Assembly (NCBI GenBank): GCA_964558875.1
Contig: CAZLGM010000057.1
Location: forward strand, 1 to 16,713
Direction: 5' to 3'
DNA length: 16,713 nt
Source: CAZLGM01 sp964558875
GTDB lineage: Bacteria > Desulfobacterota > Desulfobulbia > Desulfobulbales > Desulfocapsaceae
This document shows positions 1-7,024 of this stretch, one piece after another (position 1 is the first letter of the stretch; each line of letters begins with the position of its first letter). Below the pieces are notes generated by a model. The model did not search any database. It worked only from the letters and a program-made list of their open reading frames with translations, and was not told where the DNA came from. Made by a program: the position numbers and the translations under genes.

Positions 1-246
1 AAGGCCTCAACCTTTGCCGGACATTCATATGATGCCATGACTATCCTGTCAAAGGCTATTCAAATAGGCGGGAACGATCGAGAGAAAGTCCGGACAGCTA
101 TTGAGAATATTACAGGCCTGATCGGTACAGCCGGTGTGTTCAACTTCTCTGCCAAAGATCATAATGGCTTGGGGATCAACGCTTTTGCCATGCTGACAGT
201 TAAAGACGGACAGTTCACCTTAATGAAAACCAAAAAGAAGCAGTGA
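1..246 (+). CDS. Branched-chain amino acid ABC transporter substrate-binding protein, C-terminal fragment
   Basis: The reading frame is open from base 1 and ends with TGA at 244-246, so only about 81 C-terminal residues are present. The tail reads AGHSYDAMTILSKAIQIGG, then a DREKVRTAIEN helix, then GVFNFSAKDHNGLG and a final short strand. From family knowledge this is the typical end of LivJ/LivK-type periplasmic binding proteins (type I periplasmic-binding fold): a 'FAGHAYDA' helix, a 'VRDALENT' helix and a 'GVFNFSPxDHNGL' loop. Such proteins deliver branched-chain amino acids or related ligands to an inner-membrane ABC permease. The permease and ATPase genes are not in the window. The exact ligand cannot be read from this fragment. 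Confidence 0.85.
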   Translation, partial: KASTFAGHSYDAMTILSKAIQIGGNDREKVRTAIENITGLIGTAGVFNFSAKDHNGLGINAFAMLTVKDGQFTLMKTKKKQ

Positions 247-422
247 GTCTTCCAGAAAGACAAACTTACCATATCTTTACTGGAAAAAAGTAGGCTGGAG
301 GAATAGACTGTATTCACAGATAGAATAGGGGAGGTATACGCAAATAGAATAAACAATGGGCTATGCGTCCATTTCTTACTCAACATCCGGCATGAAGAGC
401 TCAGGGGTGCTGATGGGTCGCT
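247..422 (+). promoter_or_regulatory. Intergenic region with candidate promoter of the signalling operon
   Basis: This 176-base AT-rich gap separates the transporter gene from the signalling operon. A possible sigma-70 promoter is TTCACA at 313-318 and TATACG at 335-340 with a 16-base spacer. The octamer ATAGAATA occurs twice around it (about 320-328 and 344-351). An imperfect hairpin at 252-260/274-283 (CCAGAAAGA with TCTTTaCTGG) follows the transporter stop codon. It is followed by A residues rather than T residues, so it is not a convincing + strand rho-independent terminator. The promoter call is weak and rests only on box similarity. Confidence 0.25.
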
Positions 423-671
423 TTGTTCGTTGAAACAACACCGGCAGAAATGACCAATTACAAGCGAACCGGTTCAAAGCAAGCCATGGCTGTTCCGGAA
501 TCATCCGAAGAACTGCACACCTGTTGTTGTTTTTGCAAAAAAATAAAAACAAAAGACAATCAGTGGAAGCGCGGGACATTTACTTCTGCTGACAGTTCCC
601 ATACACCTGTCAGTCACGGCATCTGCCCGGATTGTGCAAAAAAACACTACCCGGACTATTTGACCGAATAA
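423..671 (+). CDS. Small stand-alone Cys-rich (probable zinc-binding) signalling-associated domain protein
   Basis: The frame encodes up to 82 residues. Its core is a Cys cluster followed by CKKI, an aromatic 'W', a variable stretch, then SHGICPDCAKKHYPDYL. I recognise this as the short module usually found as a C-terminal tail on response regulators and PAS proteins of deltaproteobacteria ('ICxxCKKIRDDxGYW ... SHGICPxCxxxxYP'). Two CxxC-like pairs suggest one bound zinc. Here it is free-standing and lies 8 bases before the response-regulator ATG, so co-transcription is likely. The start is uncertain: TTG at 423, ATG at 450 or ATG at 486 are possible and none has a strong ribosome-binding site. 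An in-frame stop at 411-413 limits extension upstream. The function is unknown; a protein-interaction or metal/redox-sensing adaptor is plausible but is inference. Confidence 0.7.
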   Translation: MFVETTPAEMTNYKRTGSKQAMAVPESSEELHTCCCFCKKIKTKDNQWKRGTFTSADSSHTPVSHGICPDCAKKHYPDYLTE

Positions 672-679
672 ACTCGATC

Positions 680-1381
680 ATGGCAAAGCGTCCTCTCTAC
701 AGACTCCTGATCATTGAAGACGATCAGGCCATTCTTAAAATGTTGCGCAGCTTTTTTGTTGCCAACGGCTTTGAGGTGTTTACTGCTGAAGATGGCCGAA
801 CAGGTCTCGATTATATTTCCTCCCTGTTGCCCGATCTCATTATCCTCGATGTTATCCTGCCGTATATCAACGGCTTTTCAATTGTTAAACAACTTCGCAG
901 AGAATCCAACCATGTTCCGGTCATCCTGCTGACCGAGAGAAGCGGAGTCGATGAAAAAGTTGAAGGACTCGACAGAGGTGCAGACGATTATCTGACCAAG
1001 CCATTTTCATCAAAAGAGCTGCTTGCCCGTGTCAACCGGTTGTTAAAAAGGGCCAACAGCGATATGTCGACTAACAGTCTCGAACCAATTTCCGTTGGTT
1101 CAATAATGATCTCTCCCCGAACACGTGAGGTCCACTATCAAGACCAGGTAGTTCCCCTGACCAAAACAGAATTCGACCTGTTTCATTTTTTGGCAAAAAG
1201 AAAGAAGGAGATCGCAACCCATGGCGATCTGCTTGAGAATGTTCTGGGTTACAAGGCCGATTCTGAGACTAAGGCCTTGGTTATGCATATTGCCAATATA
1301 AGAAGAAAACTCATCAGTCATGGCGCTGAAGATGTGCAAATCAAAGCGATATCGGGAGTTGGCTACATGCTGGTTGAATAG
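680..1381 (+). CDS. Response regulator, OmpR/PhoB family (REC plus winged helix)
   Basis: A 233-residue two-domain regulator. The REC domain occupies about residues 8-122, with the acidic pair in LLIIEDDQ, the phospho-acceptor Asp57 in LIILDVILP, the conserved Thr/Ser position in VILLTERSG and Lys107 in YLTKPFSSKEL. A C-terminal winged-helix DNA-binding domain (about 137-233) has the family signature TKTEFDLFHFLAKR and ends with IRRKL...IKAISGVGYMLVE. I chose ATG 680 because REC begins a few residues later; the frame is also open further upstream, into the preceding gene. It is the probable output partner of the CHASE2 histidine kinase, encoded two genes downstream on the same strand. The DNA-binding targets are unknown, although autoregulation of this operon is common in the family. 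Confidence 0.93.
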   Translation: MAKRPLYRLLIIEDDQAILKMLRSFFVANGFEVFTAEDGRTGLDYISSLLPDLIILDVILPYINGFSIVKQLRRESNHVPVILLTERSGVDEKVEGLDRGADDYLTKPFSSKELLARVNRLLKRANSDMSTNSLEPISVGSIMISPRTREVHYQDQVVPLTKTEFDLFHFLAKRKKEIATHGDLLENVLGYKADSETKALVMHIANIRRKLISHGAEDVQIKAISGVGYMLVE

Positions 1382-1458
1382 TTTTGTTTTTTTTATTATG
1401 TTAACAGGCAGTTATGTAACGACGTCTACTATCGACAAATTACTACACTCCTGGCGCC

Positions 1459-3135
1459 ATGAACAAACTATCCCCTTTCCGAAGCTCCCCTCTTGTTGTT
1501 TCTGTTTTTTTAACTGTCCTATTCTTCCTTGTTCCGGCTGCCGGTTATACGGCTGATCCCTCTCCCGGAACACTTGTCCCTCTGCACATTAACAAAGGGG
1601 CCAACCTGATCAGGCTTGCTAAAAAGTATTGTAAGAAGAAAAGCGACTGGAAAGAAATTGCCCGGATCAACCAGCTGTCCCCACCCTTTCTTATTATTGA
1701 AAATCAAACTCTGAAGGTCCCCTTCAATCTTCTGAAAGTAACCCATTTCTCTGCCAAGGTTGCAGCGGTTCATGGTGATGTGCAAATACGGCAAGGTGAT
1801 GCAGTTACAGGAAAAGCCGCCAAGAACGACCCCCTGTTACCCGGACAGACCATTGTCACCGGGGCCGGTTCTTACGCCCATCTGATTTTTCCAGATCACA
1901 GATACACCAGGGTTGCTCCCCATTCTGAGCTGACAATCAACTATCTTATCCGTCTTGCCGACAACAAACTGAAAGTGGAACTCCTTCTGAATAAAGGCAG
2001 AATCATCCACACAATCAAACGCAAGTTGAAGCAGAACGAAACATTTAAAACCAGGACCCCGGTCTCCGTCACCGGTGTTCGCGGCACCGAGTTCCGTCTG
2101 AAAATGATCGATCACGAAACCAATATCGCCGAAACACTGCGCGGCAAGGTAGGACTGCAGGCAGCGGGAAAGGTTATCGGTTTGAAAAAGGGACAGGGAT
2201 CAAAGGTAAAAAAAGACAATCCACCTTCACCGCCACTACCACTGCCGCCCCCTCCGGCAGCACCACAACTTAAATCCGTCTATAAGATTTTACCAGCCGC
2301 CTTTGCTGCTCCCGCCCACCCCAAAGCCAGCCTTATCCGTCTGAGATTAACCAGTGACCGGCAGGGAGAGCGAACCCTAATCGAGCAGCAAAAAAAACCG
2401 GGCGAACAGTTTATGCTGTCGTCCCTTACCGACTCTACCTATTTCTGTTTTCTCACGGCCATTGATGCGGCAGGATTTGAAAGTCTGCCGAGCGGCCCTT
2501 TTCCTCTTCATGTTCGGACTATTCCCGGAGCACCGCTATTGTCAGCTCCCAAGAATAACTCTCAGACATTTAAAACATCAATTCCAATACGCTGGCTTCA
2601 ATCGGAACAGGCCCATCGGTATCGTGTCGAACTGGCATCCGATCCCGGCTTTAAGAGCCCGATCAACAGGGCCGATGTTGAGAAAACAGAGTACAAAACC
2701 CCAGAGCTTCAACCCGGCAATTATTTCTTCCGGGTTCAGGCTGTCGCCCAGGATGGTTTTGTGTCGAACTTCTCCACTGTTCTTTCTTTTGAGATTGCCA
2801 AACCATCAAAACTCGCTCCGATTACCGGTTCGTCGGATAAAGACCTGACCCTGCAATGGTCGGCACCACAGGCCGGTCTCCGCTTTGATCTGCAAATCGG
2901 TCTTGCGGGTGATTTTAAAAATCCAGTGATCCATAAAAACGGCCTTGAGAAACCGTCTTTTACCATAACATCCTATCTTAAACCGGGTGAGTATCATGTA
3001 AGAGTAAGGACTGTACTGGAGGACGGCCAAAAAAGTCCCTGGACACCACCGCAGATGTTTACAGTCCCCCAGGAGCCTTTTTCCATCGGTCATGGATTAA
3101 CTCTTCTCACCTTGATAGTTCTTGTCCTGCTTTAA
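1459..3135 (+). CDS. Secreted LysM-FecR domain protein with FN3-like repeats and C-terminal hydrophobic anchor
   Basis: 558 residues. A signal peptide is visible at about 1-31 (positively charged start, then VVSVFLTVLFFLVPAAG). Residues ~43-92 resemble LysM, a peptidoglycan-binding fold (NKGANLIRLAKKYCKKK...IARINQL...NQTLKVP). Residues ~97-235 are a FecR domain: VHGDVQIRQGD, LLPGQTIVTGAGSYAHLIF and the hallmark TPVSVTGVRGTEFRL. A proline-rich linker (~250-275) follows, then about three beta-rich fibronectin-III-like modules, recognisable by repeats such as LQPGNYFFRVQAVAQDGF and LKPGEYHVRVRTVLEDGQ. The protein ends in a hydrophobic stretch (GLTLLTLIVLVLL) that could anchor it in the inner membrane. 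It sits between the response regulator and the CHASE2 kinase. I infer a periplasmic, cell-wall-associated partner or input protein of that kinase. It is not a classical FecR anti-sigma factor, since no sigma factor or TonB receptor gene is nearby. Confidence 0.87.
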   Translation: MNKLSPFRSSPLVVSVFLTVLFFLVPAAGYTADPSPGTLVPLHINKGANLIRLAKKYCKKKSDWKEIARINQLSPPFLIIENQTLKVPFNLLKVTHFSAKVAAVHGDVQIRQGDAVTGKAAKNDPLLPGQTIVTGAGSYAHLIFPDHRYTRVAPHSELTINYLIRLADNKLKVELLLNKGRIIHTIKRKLKQNETFKTRTPVSVTGVRGTEFRLKMIDHETNIAETLRGKVGLQAAGKVIGLKKGQGSKVKKDNPPSPPLPLPPPPAAPQLKSVYKILPAAFAAPAHPKASLIRLRLTSDRQGERTLIEQQKKPGEQFMLSSLTDSTYFCFLTAIDAAGFESLPSGPFPLHVRTIPGAPLLSAPKNNSQTFKTSIPIRWLQSEQAHRYRVELASDPGFKSPINRADVEKTEYKTPELQPGNYFFRVQAVAQDGFVSNFSTVLSFEIAKPSKLAPITGSSDKDLTLQWSAPQAGLRFDLQIGLAGDFKNPVIHKNGLEKPSFTITSYLKPGEYHVRVRTVLEDGQKSPWTPPQMFTVPQEPFSIGHGLTLLTLIVLVLL

Positions 3136-3181
3136 CATCAAAGCAAGCGACAATACCTGAACCGATGAGAAACCCGGACTA

Positions 3182-5443
3182 ATGGTAAGCAGACTGCTCA
3201 CTCCGGTTATTACCCTTCTGCTATGTGCCGTTCTGTATCTGGGGAACGGGTTCTCAACCCTGTCCGAAGCCATTCTCAACACTCTCTTTCAAATCCGGGG
3301 TGAAACAGAGACCAGCCAGTCCATTGTCTGTATCGGTGTGGACGAAGAATCTCTCAAGCAGCTGGGCGCCTGGCCCTTTCCAAGAGAACTCCATGGTGCA
3401 GTCTTGAACAATCTTAAGCAGGCAAAAGCCATCGGCTTTGATCTGCTGTTCAGCGATATCACCAAAAACGATGCGCTGTTCAATGAATCTATCCAGTCCA
3501 ATCCACCCATCGTTTTTACCGCTGCCAGTGATTATCACGGAATGATTCAGGTTCCTGCGGTTACACTGTACAATTACTTCGGTTACGGCCATATCGACTC
3601 TATTTTGAGTAAAGGCGGTATTGTCAGAAAGACAAAACTGGAGAAGAAAAACCACCTGAAGGCATTTTCACTGGTTCTCCTTGACGCGGCAGGCCATCCC
3701 AACCGGATTGCCGATCCCTCCCGACCAAGATTCATTAACTTTTACGGTCCGGAGTTTACCTTTTTATATCTCTCCTATTACGATGTTCTGAAAAACCGAA
3801 TATCTCCTGATTTCTTCAAAGACCGCTTTGTCCTGATCGGCGCACAGGCTGTTGCTCTTGGCGACGTCCATGTGACACCTTTTACCGATAAACATCCCAT
3901 GCCCGGTGTTGAGATTCAGGCGACCATCCTCAATAACCTTCTCGAACAGAGTTTTTTACAGGAACTTACCTTTCTTTCCTGGTCTCTGGCCTGCCTGTTT
4001 TTCTGCATTTCCTTTGTTCTCTGGCCCACTCTCAACGAACGACAGAACATCCCACTGAACATAGCTGCAGCCCTGACAGCATCAGGGCTTTCCGTTTACC
4101 TCTTTTATCAGAACTATTTCTTTGATATCTCCATCCCATTGACTGTTCTGCTGCTGAGTTATCTTGTGCATCTCTGTATACAGGGGCTCTGGCTCACCAA
4201 GAAACTGGTTTCAGAAATATCTGGGCTGAATCATGAACTGGAAGAAGGACTCAAGGCCATTTATACCAACATTCCTCATCAGCTTCTACCATCGATAAAA
4301 ACGGGACAACAACAGAGAATTTCCGGAGGGGTCAGACGATATATCAACAAGATGCATGACGGCATCAACGCTCTGGCTCTTCAGAATCAGTTCATCAATC
4401 ATCTGTTGAAGGAGGAAGTTGACCCATTAATTCTCTGGGACAAGAACAACACAAATGTCGTGCTGGCCAATTCCATGTTCAACAGGTTTTGGTTTCAATA
4501 CACCCATGGCAAAGAAACCTTACCCAACCTTCCCCGGTTTCTTGATATTGTAGCATCCCACGCCGTTTCTTCCGAAACCCAAACTCCTCTAGACAAGGAC
4601 ATACTCGACTTGTCCGGCAACGGACTAAGTATTGACATCAGCTTGCCGCAAAAGGGCAAGAACCATTATTTTCAGGTGAAAATACATGATGTGCAAACGG
4701 CCCACTCCTATTTCACAGGGATTCTGGCCAATATCACTGATGTGACAGGCATCCATGAACTGGAAAAAATGAAAAGCGATCTGCTGGGTGTTGTCTCCCA
4801 TGAGTTGAAGCTCCCGTTGACGACCATCCTCGGGTACAGTGAAATGCTAAACGACACCCTGGGTGGCGAATCAAAACAGTTCGCAAAAGAGATTCAAACT
4901 CAAGCCAAACGGCTCAATCGACTCATCGAAAACTTCCTTGATCTTGCCAGGATTGAATCGGGCAAATATGAAATACGAAAGATCCCCCTTGACCTTGCGG
5001 TCGTCATCTTTGACAGTATTAATGCGGTATCCCCTCTGGCCGATAAAAAACGGATCACCATTTTCAGCGAGATCCCATCCAAAGTAACACCCCTTATCGG
5101 TGATGAACCACTTCTGCTCCAGGTGATTATCAACCTGCTCGACAACGGCATAAAGTTCAGCCCTCGCGGCTCAACAATTCGAGTCACACTTGTTGAGGAA
5201 AAAGATTGTTTTGTTCTTGATATCAGTGATCAGGGTCGAGGAATCAGTGTGGAAGATCAAACCCGCATCTTTGAAAAATTTAACCGTGGATCGGACCAGG
5301 CAGATCAAATAGGGGTCGGTTTAGGTTTAAGTCTGGTCAGGGAGGTCATCGAAAATCACCATGGAACGATCGCCTTAACTTCATCATCCGGTGGCGGCAC
5401 AACATTCAGGACCGTTCTTCCTAAGTCTGATCCATCTTTATAA
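3182..5443 (+). CDS. CHASE2 domain sensor histidine kinase
   Basis: 753 residues. An N-terminal membrane segment (~5-25) precedes a periplasmic CHASE2 domain (~30-262: VCIGVDEESLKQLGAWPFPR, FDLLFSD, DRFVLIGAQA, PMPGVEIQATILNNLL). Three closely spaced membrane helices follow (~263-281, 291-311, 317-337), as is usual for CHASE2 proteins. The cytoplasmic part has a PAS-like region (~405-510), a HisKA dimerisation helix with phospho-acceptor His540 (GVVSHELKLPLTTILGYSE), and an HATPase_c domain with N box (INLLDNGIKFSP), G1 (DQGRGIS), F box (FEKFNRG) and G2 (GVGLGLSLV). All kinase motifs are intact. It lies 46 bases after the FecR/LysM gene and the response regulator is upstream, so a complete two-component pathway is encoded here. 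A tiny ORF, MRNPD at 3165-3182, overlaps the start codon as TAATG; no good Shine-Dalgarno is seen for either. Confidence 0.93.
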   Translation: MVSRLLTPVITLLLCAVLYLGNGFSTLSEAILNTLFQIRGETETSQSIVCIGVDEESLKQLGAWPFPRELHGAVLNNLKQAKAIGFDLLFSDITKNDALFNESIQSNPPIVFTAASDYHGMIQVPAVTLYNYFGYGHIDSILSKGGIVRKTKLEKKNHLKAFSLVLLDAAGHPNRIADPSRPRFINFYGPEFTFLYLSYYDVLKNRISPDFFKDRFVLIGAQAVALGDVHVTPFTDKHPMPGVEIQATILNNLLEQSFLQELTFLSWSLACLFFCISFVLWPTLNERQNIPLNIAAALTASGLSVYLFYQNYFFDISIPLTVLLLSYLVHLCIQGLWLTKKLVSEISGLNHELEEGLKAIYTNIPHQLLPSIKTGQQQRISGGVRRYINKMHDGINALALQNQFINHLLKEEVDPLILWDKNNTNVVLANSMFNRFWFQYTHGKETLPNLPRFLDIVASHAVSSETQTPLDKDILDLSGNGLSIDISLPQKGKNHYFQVKIHDVQTAHSYFTGILANITDVTGIHELEKMKSDLLGVVSHELKLPLTTILGYSEMLNDTLGGESKQFAKEIQTQAKRLNRLIENFLDLARIESGKYEIRKIPLDLAVVIFDSINAVSPLADKKRITIFSEIPSKVTPLIGDEPLLLQVIINLLDNGIKFSPRGSTIRVTLVEEKDCFVLDISDQGRGISVEDQTRIFEKFNRGSDQADQIGVGLGLSLVREVIENHHGTIALTSSSGGGTTFRTVLPKSDPSL

Positions 5444-5447
5444 CACT

Positions 5448-5551
5448 TGAATCCGTGATGGAGGTTAATGCTTCACCTTATAATATACTGATATAATATT
5501 GAATTGCTGGGCTTTTCCATTAACCTGAACTATCGAATGCTCGCGGATTCA
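5448..5551. repeat. Imperfect inverted-repeat intergenic element (MITE/REP-like candidate)
   Basis: Just after the kinase stop codon the + strand reads TGAATCCGTGA (5448-5458) and AGGTTAATG (5462-5470). The complementary modules occur in reverse order at CATTAACCT (5518-5526) and TCGCGGATTCA (5541-5551). The right arm therefore carries the same two blocks as the left, with 14 bases rather than 3 between them. About 47 AT-rich bases lie between the arms. The right arm also contains its own small hairpin, ACCTGAA/TTCAGGT (5523-5529/5548-5554). A related string, GCTCACGGACTCAGGT, lies at about 13108-13123. The paired blocks are seen directly; calling it a mobile or REP-like element is inference. 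Confidence 0.5.
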
Positions 5552-5557
5552 GGTAAC

Positions 5558-5605
5558 AAAAAAAAACGGGCTGCATGAAAAACGATTTTTCCATGCAGCC
5601 CGTTT
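5558..5605 (-). terminator. Rho-independent terminator of the isopropylmalate dehydrogenase gene
   Basis: A 14-bp perfect stem pairs AAACGGGCTGCATG (5564-5577) with 5592-5605. It is extended inward by five A-T pairs (5578-5582/5586-5590) past one bulged base. On the - strand the hairpin is followed by a run of nine T (complement of 5558-5566), the classical intrinsic-terminator layout. It lies about 40 bases beyond the stop codon of the - strand gene. On the + strand only a short TTT follows, so termination of the kinase operon would be weaker. Confidence 0.9.
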
Positions 5606-5643
5606 CGGCTGGAAATAAATCTATATAAAATAACTATAATCGA

Positions 5644-6705
5644 TCAGACGAGAGAGGCGACAAAATCACCGACCTCGATGGTCCCCATTCCCATCTGACC
5701 GGCGGACATGGACTTGATCTTACCTGAAGCAAGCGAGTCATATACTGCCTTATCGATTGACCGGGCAACCTCTGTTTCTCCCAGGGTATCCATCATCATG
5801 CCACCGGCGCAGATTGCGGCAAACGGATTGATGATGTTTTTGCCGGTGTACTTAGGAGCACTACCGCCAATGGGTTCAAACATGGAAACACCTTCGGGAT
5901 TAATGTTACCGCCCGCGGCAATCCCCATTCCTCCCTGAATCATGGCGCCCAGATCGGTAATGATATCTCCGAAAAGATTGGCCGTTACAATAACATCGTA
6001 GAATTCGGGACTTTTCACCATCCACATGGTGCAGGCGTCTACATGGTTGTAGTCCTGTTTTATTTCCGGATAATCACCATTGCCGACTTCCTCGTGGGTT
6101 CTTACCCACAAATCGCCGACATGGGTAAGCACATTGTTTTTATGAACAAGAGTCAACAGGTTCTTTTTATTTCTCTTTTTGGTCAGTTCATAGGCGTATC
6201 GAATACACCGCTCAACTACCGGCCTGGAATAGGTCATAACCTGGGTGGCGACCTCATTCTGGGTACCAACCATTGACGAACCGCCGACACCTGTATAAAT
6301 ACCGCCGGTGTTTTCCCTGACGATGACAAAATCAATCTCTTCAGGACCTTTGTCTTTTACCGGAGTATACACATTGGGATAAAGCTTTACCGGCCGAAGA
6401 TTGATATACTGGTCAAGGGCGAATCGCGCTTTGAGAAGGACTCCTACTTCCAGGATTCCCGGCTTAACATCAGGATGTCCAATGGCTCCGAGAAAGATGG
6501 CGTCATGCTTTTTAAATTCTTCAAGAGCGCTGTCCGGCAATGTTTCACCGGTTTTCATGTAGTGTTCACCACCAAAACCATAGGTTTCATAATTTAGCTT
6601 TACCCCATGTTTTGCGCAGGCAGCATCAAGTACCTTGACTCCTTCCTGAAGGACTTCGGGGCCTGTCCCATCACCAGGAAAAAGCGCAATATCATACGAT
6701 TTCAT
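5644..6705 (-). CDS. leuB: 3-isopropylmalate dehydrogenase (isocitrate/isopropylmalate dehydrogenase family)
   Basis: 353 residues. The family oxidatively decarboxylates 3-isopropylmalate to 2-oxoisocaproate with NAD+ in leucine synthesis (cytoplasm). Visible signatures: LFPGDGTGPEV at the N terminus; GVLLKARFALDQYINLRPVKLYP, holding the substrate-binding Arg residues; VREN/TGGIY; VHKNNVLT with the catalytic Lys; VIVTANLFGDIITDLGAM with metal-binding Asp residues; and GGSAPKYTGKNIINP, the nucleotide loop. Motif style matches the actinomycete-like LeuB branch (NEVAT, LTLVHKxNVLT). Tartrate/malate dehydrogenase activity of the same family cannot be excluded. I prefer the ATG at 6705 over the in-frame ATG at 6723, because AAGGA lies about 8 bases upstream of it while the earlier ATG has no well-spaced Shine-Dalgarno. 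No other leu gene is in the window. Confidence 0.8.
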   Translation of the reverse strand: MKSYDIALFPGDGTGPEVLQEGVKVLDAACAKHGVKLNYETYGFGGEHYMKTGETLPDSALEEFKKHDAIFLGAIGHPDVKPGILEVGVLLKARFALDQYINLRPVKLYPNVYTPVKDKGPEEIDFVIVRENTGGIYTGVGGSSMVGTQNEVATQVMTYSRPVVERCIRYAYELTKKRNKKNLLTLVHKNNVLTHVGDLWVRTHEEVGNGDYPEIKQDYNHVDACTMWMVKSPEFYDVIVTANLFGDIITDLGAMIQGGMGIAAGGNINPEGVSMFEPIGGSAPKYTGKNIINPFAAICAGGMMMDTLGETEVARSIDKAVYDSLASGKIKSMSAGQMGMGTIEVGDFVASLV

Positions 6706-6882
6706 AATAACATCCTTTTTCATACTGGTTATCTGTTCTCTTTTCTCCTGCTCCAGCTGTCTGTTGTTTTAAGGTAAAATCGCTAAACGAGCATAACAGC
6801 ACAGACATCAGCTTCGGCAGGGCGTGGAAAACAAACAGAAGTGAATCGACCAGACACAGATCGACCACACAGTTTTCTCAAG
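6706..6882 (-). promoter_or_regulatory. Long 5' leader of leuB with a promoter-proximal direct repeat
   Basis: If transcription starts about 7 bases after the -10 box, the leuB mRNA has a leader of roughly 177 bases. It holds the octamer TGGTCGAT twice at a 15-base period (complement of 6845-6852 and 6860-6867). It also has a weak long-range pairing, TGTCTGT/ACAGACA, either side of a short AUG-CUC-GUU-UAG (M-L-V-stop). I see no terminator-like hairpin with a U-run, so attenuation is not demonstrated. The octamer repeat could be an operator. Confidence 0.3.
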
Positions 6883-6888
6883 ATTGCT

Positions 6889-6917
6889 TGTATACTGTGT
6901 ACATCGTGAGCTGTCAA
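6889..6917 (-). promoter_or_regulatory. Sigma-70-type promoter of leuB
   Basis: On the - strand TTGACA (complement of 6912-6917) is followed by exactly 17 bases and TATACA (complement of 6889-6894). The -35 is perfect and the -10 differs from consensus at one position. It is the best promoter match noticed in the window and points towards leuB, the next - strand gene. Confidence 0.75.
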
Positions 6918-7024
6918 GCCTATACACAACTTTGGGAAAATGGTTGTCACAGGAACCGATATCGGCAACCGATACTCACTCAACAGGTAAAAAAACATCA
7001 ACCACACTGTAGGATGGAAAAAGG
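6918..7024 (+). promoter_or_regulatory. Upstream region of the Hpt/GGDEF operon with inverted repeats
   Basis: This stretch sits between the leuB promoter and the Hpt start. CCGATATCGG (6956-6965) is a perfect 10-base palindrome, and TATCGG-CAA-CCGATA (6960-6974) forms an overlapping inverted repeat. AACCGATA is thus repeated at 6954 and 6967. No convincing -35/-10 pair for the + strand genes was found. AGGA at 7011-7014 is the likely ribosome-binding site, 10 bases before the Hpt ATG. The palindromes are operator candidates only. Confidence 0.3.

Noticed and set aside
356..433. 25-codon ORF (MGYASISYSTSG...) before the Cys-rich protein gene
   Set aside because: Very short, no family resemblance and no clear start signal; it overlaps the TTG start by a few bases and is probably accidental.
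1459..3135. FecR protein as a classical FecIR iron-uptake anti-sigma factor
   Set aside because: There is no cytoplasmic anti-sigma helix bundle before the membrane segment, no adjacent ECF sigma factor and no TonB receptor; the protein has a cleavable-type signal peptide and LysM.
3165..3182. Five-codon ORF MRNPD ending in TAATG at the kinase start
   Set aside because: It could allow translational re-initiation, but it lacks a Shine-Dalgarno and is too short to distinguish from chance.
5644..6705. Isocitrate dehydrogenase instead of isopropylmalate dehydrogenase
   Set aside because: The substrate-binding segment (GVLLKARFALDQYINLRP) and overall length match the LeuB branch; it lacks the phosphorylation-loop Ser context of NADP isocitrate dehydrogenases. 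Tartrate/malate dehydrogenase remains a minor possibility.
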